Of a DNA stretch of 64,000 nt, positions 53,126 through 61,978 are shown piece by piece. The notes under the pieces are model-generated. The model saw only the letters and a list, made by a program, of their open reading frames with translations. It ran no database searches and was not told where the DNA came from. The translations under genes were made by a program, and so were the position numbers. The stretch comes from CAVZCK01 sp963798805. GTDB taxonomy: Bacteria; Pseudomonadota; Alphaproteobacteria; Rhizobiales; Rhodomicrobiaceae. The stretch lies in assembly GCA_963798805.1 (NCBI GenBank), contig CAWCVC010000002.1, positions 124,001 through 188,000 of the forward strand, in the 5' to 3' direction. The stretch's first letter is position 1. Each line of letters begins with the position of its first letter.

Positions 53126-54196
53126 TCAGATGCGGTTTTCCAGCAGCGTCACGCCAGCCGCCAATGCGACCGGGCGCAGGCTGTCGAGCAGAACCGGCGG
53201 GCAGGGCACGCCTTCGACCATCCGCTGCGCGCGGCTTGCAATGGCGCGGTCGCCGGGGAGGCGGATTTCGGTGAAGCCAGGGCGGAGCCTGGAGGACAGC
53301 ATCTCGCCGCGAAGCCTGTCGACCTCGCGCTTGAAGACCTCTGGGTCGGCGATCGTCCGGATGTCGATCACCATCACGGCTTGCCCCGTATTGGTCATCG
53401 TCGCGTCGTCCTTGTTGAAATCGATGATCTCGCGGCCCATCGCGGCGCCGTTGAGCGTACCGGCCAGCAGGCCGATAATCAGCGCCAGGCCATATCCCTT
53501 TGGCCCGCCGATGGGCAGGAGCGATCCACTGGCGGCCTTTTTCGGATCGGTCAGCGGGTTGCCTTCGGCGTCGATCATCCAATCCTCGGGCATTGTCTTC
53601 CCGCGCTGCGCCGCCAGTTTCACCTTGCCATAAGCGGCGTTGCTGGTCGCCATGTCGAGCAGGATCGGACCACCGTCGCCCCCAGACACGCCAATGGCGA
53701 TCGGGTTGGTGCTCAGCAGCAGGTCGATCCCGCCCCATGGGGCCATATGGTTGGCGCTGCCCACGGCCATGTAGATGCAGATCATGTCGCGCTGCACCGG
53801 CATCAGAGCGTAGACCCCGGCGGCGCCCGCGTGGTTGCTGTTGTAGCAGCCGACCCACGACACGCCGTGCTCGGCGGCGCGCGTCATCGCCTCATCGACA
53901 CAGCGCTTGACCACGAGATGGCCCATGGCGTTGTCCCCATCGACCCGCGCGGCCCCGCCTGAACTACGGTCGACCCGGATTTTTGGATGCAGGTTGAATC
54001 CGCCTGCCTTCAGCCGGTCGATATAGCGCGGCAGGCGGAAAATACCGTGGCCGTCGCTGCCGTGCAGGTCGGCCTCGACCATCAGCTGACCCACCGTCCT
54101 GGCGTCCCCCTCCGGCATTCCGTTGGCGACGAGGACATCGGCGATGAACGCGACCAATGTCGCGGGCGGCAGGTTGATTGTGGCCTTGGCATCCAT
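53126..54196 (-). CDS. Ldh2/malate-L-lactate dehydrogenase family oxidoreductase
   Basis: A 356-residue NAD(P)-dependent dehydrogenase of the Ldh2/MdhB/YlbC/ureidoglycolate dehydrogenase family. Typical segments are ADLHGSDGHGIFRLPRY with the catalytic histidine, SNHAGAAGVYA, NPIAIGVSG and GGPKGYGLALIIGLLAGTLNGAAMG. The open frame continues far upstream over the tctA gene but is shadow there; ATG 54196 (MDAKATINL) is the family start. It probably oxidises a 2-hydroxyacid imported by the adjacent TTT system. Confidence 0.9.
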   Translation of the reverse strand: MDAKATINLPPATLVAFIADVLVANGMPEGDARTVGQLMVEADLHGSDGHGIFRLPRYIDRLKAGGFNLHPKIRVDRSSGGAARVDGDNAMGHLVVKRCVDEAMTRAAEHGVSWVGCYNSNHAGAAGVYALMPVQRDMICIYMAVGSANHMAPWGGIDLLLSTNPIAIGVSGGDGGPILLDMATSNAAYGKVKLAAQRGKTMPEDWMIDAEGNPLTDPKKAASGSLLPIGGPKGYGLALIIGLLAGTLNGAAMGREIIDFNKDDATMTNTGQAVMVIDIRTIADPEVFKREVDRLRGEMLSSRLRPGFTEIRLPGDRAIASRAQRMVEGVPCPPVLLDSLRPVALAAGVTLLENRI

Positions 54197-54228
54197 GGTT
54201 TCTGCTTCTCGTTTATAATTGCGCGGCC

Positions 54229-55728
54229 TCAGTTGATCGCAAGCTGTGCCAAGTCCTTGCGGCGTAGCCGCAGTATGACGACGACGACCACGAGCGTCAG
54301 CAGGATCAGCACGACCGATGCCGGACGTGAAAATAGCTCGCCGAGCCCCGTCATCGAAGCGAAGGCGACAGCGAGTTGGTTCTCCAGCGTCCGCCCGAGC
54401 ACGAAGGACAGCGCGCAGGGCAGCACCGGGATATTGGCTGCCAGCATCACCGCGACGAAGAGCGAGGCGCCCAGTAGCACGTAAACCGAGGTCAGGCTGT
54501 TGTCGCTGGCATAGCTGCCGAAGATCGCCGCAGCCGTGACAAAGGTGGTGATTAGCCCCTTGGGCAGGCGCAAGGTCAGCGCGAACTGGCGTGCGAGCAG
54601 AACCCCGAAGACCATCATGATCAGGTTGACGACGATGAAGCCGGCGAAGAGGGCGTAGATCACCTTGCCGTTGGTGACGAAGATGAGTGGGCCGGGCGCG
54701 ATGTTGTGCATCGTCAGCGCACCGAGCATCACCGCGGCTGGGGCGCTGCCCGGAATGCCCAGCCCGATGAGCGGGATCAGCGAGCCGCCCACAGTGGCAT
54801 TGTTCGCAGTTTCCGCGGCGATCAGCCCCTGTTCGTTGCCGCTGCCGTAGTCCTTGGCTCGAGCGAAGCGCCGTTCCAGCGTATGCGCGAGGATCGGCGA
54901 TGTCTCCACGCCCACCGCCGGCAGGATGCCGATCCCGAGCCCCACCGCCGAGGCCCTCAGCACGGTCCACTTCTGCGCAAAGGTGGCCTGGGCGGTCTGC
55001 CAGAGGCTGAACTTATCGCTCCCGAGGTCGAGCCGACTGCCGCCCTTCAGCGCGTCGACCGCAAGGCGCATCACCTGAGGCGCGGCGAACAGGGCCAGCA
55101 GCATCGGCACCAGCGGCAGGCCGCCGCGCAGGTCGGCGATGCCGAAGGTCAACCGCTCGCCGACAGCAACCGGGTCGTAGCCCACCATTGCGAACATCAG
55201 CCCCAGCGCCGCCGCGCCGAAGCCAGCGAAGAGATTTTGCGGCGACATCAGGATCACGATCAGCAGGCTGAAGATGATCAGGAGTGCGTATTCCGACGGC
55301 CCGAAGCTGAGCGCAACCCGCGCCAGCAGCGGCGTCATGGTTATCAGTGCGACGGCCGAGATCAGTCCGCCGACCCCCGAGGCGAAGGCCGAGACTTGCA
55401 GAGCTCGGTTGGGCAGCCCCTTCCGGGCCATGCCATATCCCTCGATCGCGGTCATGACCGAGGCGGCGGTGCCCGGGATACCTAGGACCACCGCCGAGAT
55501 ACTGCCGCCGTAAATGCCGGCGACGTAGATGCCGCTGAGCAGGATCAACGCCGCATCCGGGGACATCAGGAAGGTCACGGGCAGGAATAGCGCGATGGCA
55601 AGCGTCGCGTTCAGTCCCGGGATTGCGCCGAAGATGATGCCCACGACCACGCCGCCGAATGCAGCGATCAGGCAGTCGGGCCGCAACACCACGGTCATGC
55701 CTTCGAGCAATCCGTGGATTATCTCCAT
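54229..55728 (-). CDS. tctA: Tripartite tricarboxylate transporter large permease (TctA)
   Basis: A 499-residue permease of normal length with about 12 membrane segments. Family motifs are GLLEGMTVVLRP, the first conserved GAIPGLNATLAIALFLP, GIYGGSISAVVLGIPGTAASVMTAIEG and the second repeat GLGIPGSAPAAVMLGAL. GGGGGAT precedes the start. It forms the channel with TctB and receives substrate from TctC. Confidence 0.94.
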   Translation of the reverse strand: MEIIHGLLEGMTVVLRPDCLIAAFGGVVVGIIFGAIPGLNATLAIALFLPVTFLMSPDAALILLSGIYVAGIYGGSISAVVLGIPGTAASVMTAIEGYGMARKGLPNRALQVSAFASGVGGLISAVALITMTPLLARVALSFGPSEYALLIIFSLLIVILMSPQNLFAGFGAAALGLMFAMVGYDPVAVGERLTFGIADLRGGLPLVPMLLALFAAPQVMRLAVDALKGGSRLDLGSDKFSLWQTAQATFAQKWTVLRASAVGLGIGILPAVGVETSPILAHTLERRFARAKDYGSGNEQGLIAAETANNATVGGSLIPLIGLGIPGSAPAAVMLGALTMHNIAPGPLIFVTNGKVIYALFAGFIVVNLIMMVFGVLLARQFALTLRLPKGLITTFVTAAAIFGSYASDNSLTSVYVLLGASLFVAVMLAANIPVLPCALSFVLGRTLENQLAVAFASMTGLGELFSRPASVVLILLTLVVVVVILRLRRKDLAQLAIN

Positions 55729-55730
55729 CT

Positions 55731-56276
55731 TCAGATCCCCCGAAGCGCCTCGGCTAGAAAACGGTCGACCGGTCCAAGCGGCAGGCTGACATAGAGCAAC
55801 CGCTGGAACGCAAGCCAGACGAGTAGTGCGACCGCGGCCGCGACGATCGCCGAGAGCCAAAGCCGGGTCCTCCCCAGTGCCCAGGACGATACCGTCAGCG
55901 CGATGGTCGTCGCGACGAGAAAGCCGAGATGGGGCAGGAGCGCAGCGTAACCGACCCATGTGCCGCCGAAGATGGCCAGTCGCCTGCGCTTCGGCGGGTC
56001 GAGATCTTGCACCAGGTTCTCACCCCATCCCACCGTAGGCGATGTAAGCGTTCTGATCATCGCCGGGCCGGCCGTCAGCACCGCGAAGCCGAAAACGAGA
56101 AGCGGAAAGCCCTGGTCGGGCCAGAGCCTCACGCCCTTAGTGGTGAGCACATCGCGCAGCAGTGCGCAGGCGAGAAACAGGATCACGCCATGCACCGCTA
56201 CCCGGACCCACCGCGCCGACCGGCTCGGAGCGGGATCGCCCCGATCCGAAGCAGAGGGTATGTCCTGCGCCATCAT
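55731..56276 (-). CDS. tctB: Tripartite tricarboxylate transporter small permease (TctB)
   Basis: A 181-residue membrane protein with four predicted helices, the usual TctB pattern (low sequence conservation). It overlaps tctC by four bases and is followed by tctA after a two-base gap. Assignment rests on topology and position between tctC and tctA. Confidence 0.85.
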   Translation of the reverse strand: MMAQDIPSASDRGDPAPSRSARWVRVAVHGVILFLACALLRDVLTTKGVRLWPDQGFPLLVFGFAVLTAGPAMIRTLTSPTVGWGENLVQDLDPPKRRRLAIFGGTWVGYAALLPHLGFLVATTIALTVSSWALGRTRLWLSAIVAAAVALLVWLAFQRLLYVSLPLGPVDRFLAEALRGI

Positions 56277-57226
56277 TTGGCACTGGCCAGCAGCTTTTTC
56301 ACCAGCGCCTGGAACTCGGCGTATTTGGCTTTCGCGGCATCGTGGCCTATGGGTTCCACCTGGATCGTCTTGCTCAGGAAGAGCTTCTTGCCCGCCTCGC
56401 TCTTCAAGATCTCGGTGAAGCCGTCGGCGAGGCAGGACTTGATGTTCTCCGGCACGCCTGCGGGCGCAAGGATCACCCGGTATGACCCCCAGACATTATG
56501 GCCGAAATCATAGCCCTGGGTGCCGAGTGCTGGAATGCTCTTGTCGGCCCAGTAGGGCACGTCGTTGGCGAAGCCGATCGGCACCATCAAGCCACCGTCA
56601 AGATACTGCTTCGCTTCGCCATAGAAGCTGGGTGCAAGGTCCACCGAGCCGTTTAGCAGTCCGCCGAGGCGCTTGACGCCACCCGCAAGCGGCACGCGGG
56701 ACATCTTTATGCCGTGCTTCTTCTCGAAGACGCCGCCGAGGAGGCTCTGCTCACTGCCGGGCGAGAAAGCGAAGCGCAGCGCGCCCTCGCCGGTCTTGCC
56801 TTTCTTAACGAGTGAATCGATTGTCTGTCCCTTTAGGGCGACGAAGAGCCAGGGGTCGAAGGCGATGGCCTCAAGCACTTCCAGACTGCCCGGCTTCAGC
56901 GCGTTGCGCTCGTCAACGTCGTTCAGAACCGTGGCGATTAGCGGCATGACACCGACAGCGTAGCCATCCTTGGGTGCCTGAGAGGCAAGGTAATCCTGCC
57001 CCGTCACGGAGCCAGCCCCGGTGCGGTTAGCTACGCGCATATCCCAGCCCTTCACCTCCTTAGCCGCCTCGGCCAGAGTGCGCGAGCTGATGTCGACGCC
57101 GCCGCCCGCGCCATAAGGCACAACGATCTCGATCGGGCGCGCCGGAAAATTCCCGCATTCCGCGGCCGCCGCCGACACTCCCGATGCCAGAAGCACGGCT
57201 AAGGCCAGTCCAGATATCGATTTCAT
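56273..57226 (-). CDS. tctC: Tripartite tricarboxylate transporter substrate-binding protein (TctC/Bug family)
   Basis: A 317-residue periplasmic receptor. A Sec signal peptide (1-21, cleaved near SAAAAE) is followed by the Bug signature FPARPIEIVVPYGAGGGVDISSR. Other family parts are NRTGAGSVTGQDYLA and ILAPAGVPENIKS. GGGAGGAG lies before the ATG. It binds a carboxylic acid for the TctAB channel; the companion enzymes suggest an aromatic or dicarboxylic acid. Confidence 0.93.
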   Translation of the reverse strand: MKSISGLALAVLLASGVSAAAAECGNFPARPIEIVVPYGAGGGVDISSRTLAEAAKEVKGWDMRVANRTGAGSVTGQDYLASQAPKDGYAVGVMPLIATVLNDVDERNALKPGSLEVLEAIAFDPWLFVALKGQTIDSLVKKGKTGEGALRFAFSPGSEQSLLGGVFEKKHGIKMSRVPLAGGVKRLGGLLNGSVDLAPSFYGEAKQYLDGGLMVPIGFANDVPYWADKSIPALGTQGYDFGHNVWGSYRVILAPAGVPENIKSCLADGFTEILKSEAGKKLFLSKTIQVEPIGHDAAKAKYAEFQALVKKLLASAK

Positions 57227-57276
57227 GTCACTCTCCTCCCTGTCCCAGAGCGCTTATTTCGTGGCGCCTTCGTTCA

Positions 57277-57297
57277 CTCTTATAACTTTTATAGAAG
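57277..57297 (-). promoter_or_regulatory. Imperfect copy of the GntR/UTRA operator upstream of tctC
   Basis: It starts CTCTTATAA on the plus strand and ends TTATAGAAG, a partial dyad sharing its CTCTTATA half with the perfect palindrome at 59199-59212. It lies 51-71 bases upstream of the tctC start, in the only sizeable gap of the operon. Confidence 0.4.
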
Positions 57298-57350
57298 ATT
57301 GAGACAAACTATCGCTGCCAGTCCTATTCTCTGCCTCCTTTTCACGGTCT

Positions 57351-58097
57351 TTAACCACGCTCGATGCGATAGTTGTGGCCCGATGTATCGCAGCGGCTGA
57401 CCCGCCATTCGACGGGGCGGCGCTCCAGGGTGTAGGCCACACGGTCGATCTGCAGAAGCGGCGCGCCGACTGGCAGTCCCAGCAGCGCAGCCTCCGAGCG
57501 ACTGGCGGCGACGGCGCTGACGAGCTCATTCGCGGAAACGACGGTCACACCGAAGGCGAACTCGTAATGGCGGAACAGGTGGTCGGGCGGAGCGGCGTCG
57601 GCGCCGAGGCCGGGCAGCAGCGATTCGGGGACCACAACGCGCTCAACAATGGTCGGGATCTCTCGGAATAGCCGCAGCCGCAGCAGCCTCCGCACCGGCG
57701 CGCCGTGCGGGATCGCCAGTCGTTCCGCCTCGGTCCCGTCGGCCTCGCCACCCTCGGAGCTGAGCAGCCGCGCCGCCGGCATTTCCTGCCGTCCATCATG
57801 GGCGATCATATTGAAGAAAAGAAACAGCGAGCGGCGGTCCTCCATCTCCGAGACGAAGGTGCCAAGCCCCTGGCGGCGATTCACCAGGCCCTCGGCGACA
57901 AGCCCATCGAGCGCACGCCGGACGGTCCCCTGACTCACCCCGAATTCCTGGGCCAACTGAATTTCGCTGGGCAGCATCGCGCCGGGCGGCCAGACATTCT
58001 CGACCAGCCGCTTGCGGATCAGGCTGTCGACCATCTCATAGAGCGGCACTTCGCGGCGGCCGCTCCGGAGCCGGTGCACTCCTTGCCGCACGGCCAT
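57351..58097 (-). CDS. GntR family regulator with UTRA domain (HutC subfamily)
   Basis: A 248-residue regulator. The winged helix-turn-helix lies at about 15-85 (VENVWPPGAMLPSEIQLAQEFG, SQGTVRRALDGLVAEGLVNRR, GLGTFVS). A UTRA effector domain follows (from about residue 95; IPHGAPVRRLLRLRLF; LLQIDRVAYTLERRPVEWRVS). Its start overlaps the stop of the upstream amidohydrolase by one base (TAATG), so regulator and enzyme are co-expressed. Palindromes at 59199 and 57277 are candidate targets. Confidence 0.9.
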   Translation of the reverse strand: MAVRQGVHRLRSGRREVPLYEMVDSLIRKRLVENVWPPGAMLPSEIQLAQEFGVSQGTVRRALDGLVAEGLVNRRQGLGTFVSEMEDRRSLFLFFNMIAHDGRQEMPAARLLSSEGGEADGTEAERLAIPHGAPVRRLLRLRLFREIPTIVERVVVPESLLPGLGADAAPPDHLFRHYEFAFGVTVVSANELVSAVAASRSEAALLGLPVGAPLLQIDRVAYTLERRPVEWRVSRCDTSGHNYRIERG

Positions 58098-59116
58098 TAT
58101 GCGACCGCTGCGGCAAAGCCCGAAGGCAGGAGCCGCCGCACGGTTCCGCCCGCGATCTCGGCCTCGTCCGCCGGGTCGAGCCTCAGGCCACGCAAAACCT
58201 GCAACATATCGTACTGCGCCATGTCAAAGGGGTAGTCGGTGCCCAGCATCACCCGCCCGGGCCCGACCGTGTCGATCAGGAAACGCAGCGGCTCGGGCGC
58301 GTGCAGGATTGTGTCGTAGACAAGCTTCGACAGGCTCTCGGCGGGATGCCCGTCATGACGCGACTTGGGCTCGGCGCGCACGTTCCATCCGTGTACGAAG
58401 CGCCCCGCCTGGTAGGGCGTGAAGCCGCCGCCATGGGACATCAGGAAAGTGATCCGCGGATAGCGGGCGATCACGCCGCCGAACACCAGACAGGCCGCCG
58501 CTATCGTGGTATCAAGCGGGTTACCCACGATGTTCTTGAGGTAATAGTCTTTCTGCCGGTCTGCCCCTGCCACATGGACCGGATGCACGAAGATCAAGGC
58601 CGAAAGCGCGTCCGCCGCGGCCCAGAACGGCTCAAGAGACGGATCGTCGAGATTCATTCCCTTGATGTTGGACCCGATCATTGCGCCGCCCAGGCCGTTC
58701 TCGCGCATGGCCCGCGTCAGCTCGGCGGCGGCAAGTTCGGGTGCCTGCATGGGCGCGGTGGCGAGGCCGGCAAACCTCGAAGGATAGGCGGCGCACATAG
58801 CCGCGATCTGGTCGTTCTGGATCTGGGCGACGGCCAACGCTGCTTCGGGCTCAGCGCCGTAGAGCAGCGTCTGAGGACAGACGGCGACGACCTGACGGTC
58901 GAGCCCGTAGCACTCCATGTCTCGCAGCCGCCGCTCAAGGTCCCATGCCCCACGCGGGAACGGCTTGTAAGTCATGTCGGGGCCTTCGAAGACGGCGAAA
59001 TCATCGTCAATCGGCGTCAGCTTCGGCGCCAGACCGGGCACCTCGCGCTGAAGGATGCGAATCGTCTCGATATCGAGCACATGTGAATGCGCATCGACGG
59101 TGATGGTGCTCGACAT
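58097..59116 (-). CDS. Amidohydrolase family protein, ACMSD/decarboxylase-like
   Basis: A 339-residue amidohydrolase of the aminocarboxymuconate-semialdehyde decarboxylase group. Zinc ligands are visible as VDAHSHVLD (H9, H11), FVHPVHVAG, LMSHGGGFTPYQAGR and the terminal aspartate in GTDYPFDM. Members decarboxylate or hydrolyse aromatic or conjugated acids without redox cofactors. It is the first gene of the operon that carries its own TTT importer and GntR regulator, so it probably acts on the imported acid. GGGGAGGG lies before the ATG. Confidence 0.9.
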   Translation of the reverse strand: MSSTITVDAHSHVLDIETIRILQREVPGLAPKLTPIDDDFAVFEGPDMTYKPFPRGAWDLERRLRDMECYGLDRQVVAVCPQTLLYGAEPEAALAVAQIQNDQIAAMCAAYPSRFAGLATAPMQAPELAAAELTRAMRENGLGGAMIGSNIKGMNLDDPSLEPFWAAADALSALIFVHPVHVAGADRQKDYYLKNIVGNPLDTTIAAACLVFGGVIARYPRITFLMSHGGGFTPYQAGRFVHGWNVRAEPKSRHDGHPAESLSKLVYDTILHAPEPLRFLIDTVGPGRVMLGTDYPFDMAQYDMLQVLRGLRLDPADEAEIAGGTVRRLLPSGFAAAVA

Positions 59117-59198
59117 CGGACCCTCCCCTTAGTTCCAGCCCGCGATTCCCCCCGATCGGCCGCGTGGTGGATTTCCGGCACAATGTCATCTCTCACTG

Positions 59199-59212
59199 CT
59201 CTTATATAAGAG
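59199..59212. promoter_or_regulatory. Perfect palindrome upstream of the amidohydrolase-gntR-tct operon
   Basis: CTCTTATATAAGAG, a perfect 14-base palindrome 83-96 bases upstream of the first gene. Half of it recurs upstream of tctC. It is the best candidate operator for the UTRA-type GntR protein encoded in the operon. Confidence 0.55.
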
Positions 59213-59293
59213 TCAACTGACAAAGTCTCGAATGCCGACCGGCCAGGTTGGAGCCGCGAGCCGTCACCTGCATCTGTGGTGAACTATGATCGA

Positions 59294-59917
59294 TCAGTCG
59301 GCGCTCAGTCCCGTCAGATGATCGGCTGAATTGATGCGTCGCACGCGGATCACTCCGCCTGTCACGTCGATTTCGTTGATGCAGCATGGCTCCTGCGTGA
59401 CTCGCCAATAAGCCGAGAGCGGTTGATCGAGCAGTTGCAGCAGCAGGGCGCGGTTGCCGCTGTCGTGCCCGACCAGGACCAGCGTATCCTCGGCGTGACA
59501 GGCGAGAACGAAGCGCAGCGCGTCGGCGCAGCGGGCGACCAGGTCCTGCAGCGAATCGCCGCCGGGAAATCGCATCAGGGCCGGCGCGGCGAACCATCTC
59601 GCATAGAGGTCCGGACAGGCCGCCCCGATTTCCTCGTAGCTGTGGCCCTGCCAGTCGCCGTAATCGATATCGTTGAGGCCATCGAGGATCTGCGCTTCGA
59701 TACCGCAGGCCTTGGCGATCGCCTCGCCGGTAACGACGCAGCGCGACAGCGGGCTCGTATAGACTTTGCTCGGATGCCAGCTCGAGGCGATGCGCTGCGC
59801 AACGGCCTGTGCTTCCGCCAGACCGCGGGCGGTGAGCGGCAGATCCGCCCGCCCCCGAAAGCGCTGCGGCCTGATACCCTCGACATGACCATGGCGGACG
59901 AGCAGAATTTTTGTCAT
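59294..59917 (-). CDS. Histidine phosphatase family protein (phosphoglycerate mutase/CobC-like)
   Basis: A 207-residue branch-1 histidine phosphatase. The catalytic histidine is H9 in LLVRHGHVEG, with RGRADLPLTARGLAEAQ next, the paired arginine in TSPLSRCVVTGEAIA, and the second histidine in VLVGHDSGNR. Relatives include alpha-ribazole phosphatase (CobC) and sugar phosphatases. GAAGAGG precedes the ATG. It is 69 bases downstream of the membrane-complex operon on the same strand; a functional link is not evident. Confidence 0.87.
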   Translation of the reverse strand: MTKILLVRHGHVEGIRPQRFRGRADLPLTARGLAEAQAVAQRIASSWHPSKVYTSPLSRCVVTGEAIAKACGIEAQILDGLNDIDYGDWQGHSYEEIGAACPDLYARWFAAPALMRFPGGDSLQDLVARCADALRFVLACHAEDTLVLVGHDSGNRALLLQLLDQPLSAYWRVTQEPCCINEIDVTGGVIRVRRINSADHLTGLSAD

Positions 59918-59986
59918 GGCGTGTGCCTCTTCAATGCCAATGGATGGCGCTCGAAGATAACCCCGGAACGAGGCGGTGGGGCCAGG

Positions 59987-61978
59987 TCAAAACAGCGCCA
60001 ATGCCAGAATGATGACCAGAAGCCCGCCGATCAGCGCGAGGTAGAAATTCAGATTGCCGGACTGCAGCACTCTGAGCCAGGTCGCTAAGGCGTACACGGC
60101 GCGCGTCACCGGGGCAAAAAGATAAGGCCCGAAGACGGGCGCGACCTCGTGCGAAAACACCAGCCGCTCGACGAAATAGCGGCTCTGGCGCGTTTCCCTG
60201 CGCGTCTCCTCGGCCGGCCGATAAATGAAGCTGTAGAAGGTCCGCAAGGCGTTGGAGAAGGTGAGCGCCGTGGTCGAGGCGCGTTCAGGGTCTTGTTGCA
60301 GTCCGCCGTACCAGACGGGCACACGGCGCACGGCGAAGCGGCGGTTTGCCGCCACCAGCATCAGAGGCAGCATTGCCAGGAGCGGCATGACGATGACCAG
60401 CATCGACGGCGAAATGAACGCGAATTTGGCCGTCAGCGGCACGAGCAGCAGGCCATCATGCATGTCGCGCGCCGCTTCCGTGCCGAATTGCGCATTGACG
60501 GCGACGGTGAGCGCATCGAGCCAGACCGGCATCCCTACCGCCAGCGCGAGAACGCACGCTCCGAGCAGCCCGACGGCGGCGGTCGACCCCGCCGGAGCGG
60601 CCTGGTAGCTGCGCGAGGTGCGCCCGAGCAGGCCGATGCCGAAGACCTTCACAAAGGTCGCGAACGCCACGGCGACGGTGAGCGCCAGCCCGGCTCCCGC
60701 CAGCGCCATCACCAGACGGCTGGCCAGTGTGCCGAGATGAAAGCCCTGGAACACAGTCTCGAACACATACCACTCGCTGACGAAGCCGGCTTGCGGCGGC
60801 ATGGCGGCGAGACTCATGGCGGCAAAGAGCGCGCCGAGGCCAAAGATCCAGGAGCTGCGGCGCAAGAGGTCGGTGTGAAAGATCGCATAGCGTCCGGTGG
60901 CGCGATAGACGCCGTCGGCGGTGAGAAACAGGGCGCCTTTGGCGAGCGAATGCGCCGCGAGATGCAGGAGGGCCACCACCCAGGCAAGGCTTGCGAGCGC
61001 AGCCTCGCCATGCCCACGGAAAATCAGCGCAGCGCCGAGCATGGTCACCGCAATCGAGGCGTTCTCGGCGGTCGAGAAGCTGAGCAGCGAGCGCCAGTCC
61101 TCCTGCTGGAACGCATAGAGGGCCGTCAGAATGGCGCTCAGCACGCCAACGATGATGACAAAAATGCCGAGGCCCGCGGCAACATCCATCGTTTGAGGCT
61201 GTGCAGGCGCGAGATGCAGGAGCCCCCGGCTGAGGCCATAGAACGCCGCATTCAGGACAACACCCGAAAGCAACGCGCCGGACGCACCGCTGCCGGAGGC
61301 ATAGGTTGTGGGGAACCATTCATAGAACGGCACGAGGCCCAGCTTGGCGCCGAAGCCGATGACCAGCAGCACGCCGATCGCGGCAAGTATCGGTGCCGAA
61401 AGCGCGGCGGTGGTCTGGTCGAAGGCGGCGAAATCAAAAGAGTGGGCTGCGGCGGCAAGCAGCAGGATGGCCACCAGCAGGGCGACGGCTCCGACCTCCA
61501 GAAGGCCGAGCATGAACAGCACAGGCCGCCCAGCCTCCGGCGACAGCTTTTCGCTGAGGATCATCAGGGCGCCGCCGAAGCTCATGACCTCCCAGGCAAT
61601 GAGAAAACCCGCGCCGTTCTGCATCCCGAATACGCCGAGTGCGCCAATGAGGCTCATGGCTGCGCCGAAAAGCCAGCCGGCTTCGCCTTGCTTGGCGGGT
61701 GTCGACAGGCCCGAGGCAAGGAGGGCGGGCGCAAGGCCGAAGCCGAGAAGCCAGAGGCCATCGGGCTGGATGGCGAAGCCGACCGTCTCACCGGCGAGGC
61801 GCGTCGGCAGCAGCACCGCTGCGGTCCCGTTCGGCAGCGTCAGGACTGCGGCCGCGATGCCGGCGAGCGAGCCGCCGGCCAGCAAAAGCCGCGCCAGAAT
61901 GAGGCCGCACCGCGAAAGCGCGATGATTGCCGCGACCGCCCAGGCGAGAAAAGCCGCTACGAGAAGCTCATTCGACAA
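59987..61978 (-). CDS. hyfB: Proton-conducting membrane subunit (HyfB/NuoL-like antiporter family)
   Basis: A 663-residue membrane protein with about 16 hydrophobic segments, of the Mrp/NuoL antiporter-like family. The key charged residues are present: glutamate in LIAWEVMSFGG, lysine in GFGAKLGLVPFYEWFP and lysine in HSLAKGALFL. The C-terminal VERLVFSHEVAPVFGPYLF is typical of HyfB. It overlaps the hycG-like gene by 11 bases and would pump or conduct ions for the redox module encoded upstream. Confidence 0.9.
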   Translation of the reverse strand: MSNELLVAAFLAWAVAAIIALSRCGLILARLLLAGGSLAGIAAAVLTLPNGTAAVLLPTRLAGETVGFAIQPDGLWLLGFGLAPALLASGLSTPAKQGEAGWLFGAAMSLIGALGVFGMQNGAGFLIAWEVMSFGGALMILSEKLSPEAGRPVLFMLGLLEVGAVALLVAILLLAAAAHSFDFAAFDQTTAALSAPILAAIGVLLVIGFGAKLGLVPFYEWFPTTYASGSGASGALLSGVVLNAAFYGLSRGLLHLAPAQPQTMDVAAGLGIFVIIVGVLSAILTALYAFQQEDWRSLLSFSTAENASIAVTMLGAALIFRGHGEAALASLAWVVALLHLAAHSLAKGALFLTADGVYRATGRYAIFHTDLLRRSSWIFGLGALFAAMSLAAMPPQAGFVSEWYVFETVFQGFHLGTLASRLVMALAGAGLALTVAVAFATFVKVFGIGLLGRTSRSYQAAPAGSTAAVGLLGACVLALAVGMPVWLDALTVAVNAQFGTEAARDMHDGLLLVPLTAKFAFISPSMLVIVMPLLAMLPLMLVAANRRFAVRRVPVWYGGLQQDPERASTTALTFSNALRTFYSFIYRPAEETRRETRQSRYFVERLVFSHEVAPVFGPYLFAPVTRAVYALATWLRVLQSGNLNFYLALIGGLLVIILALALF

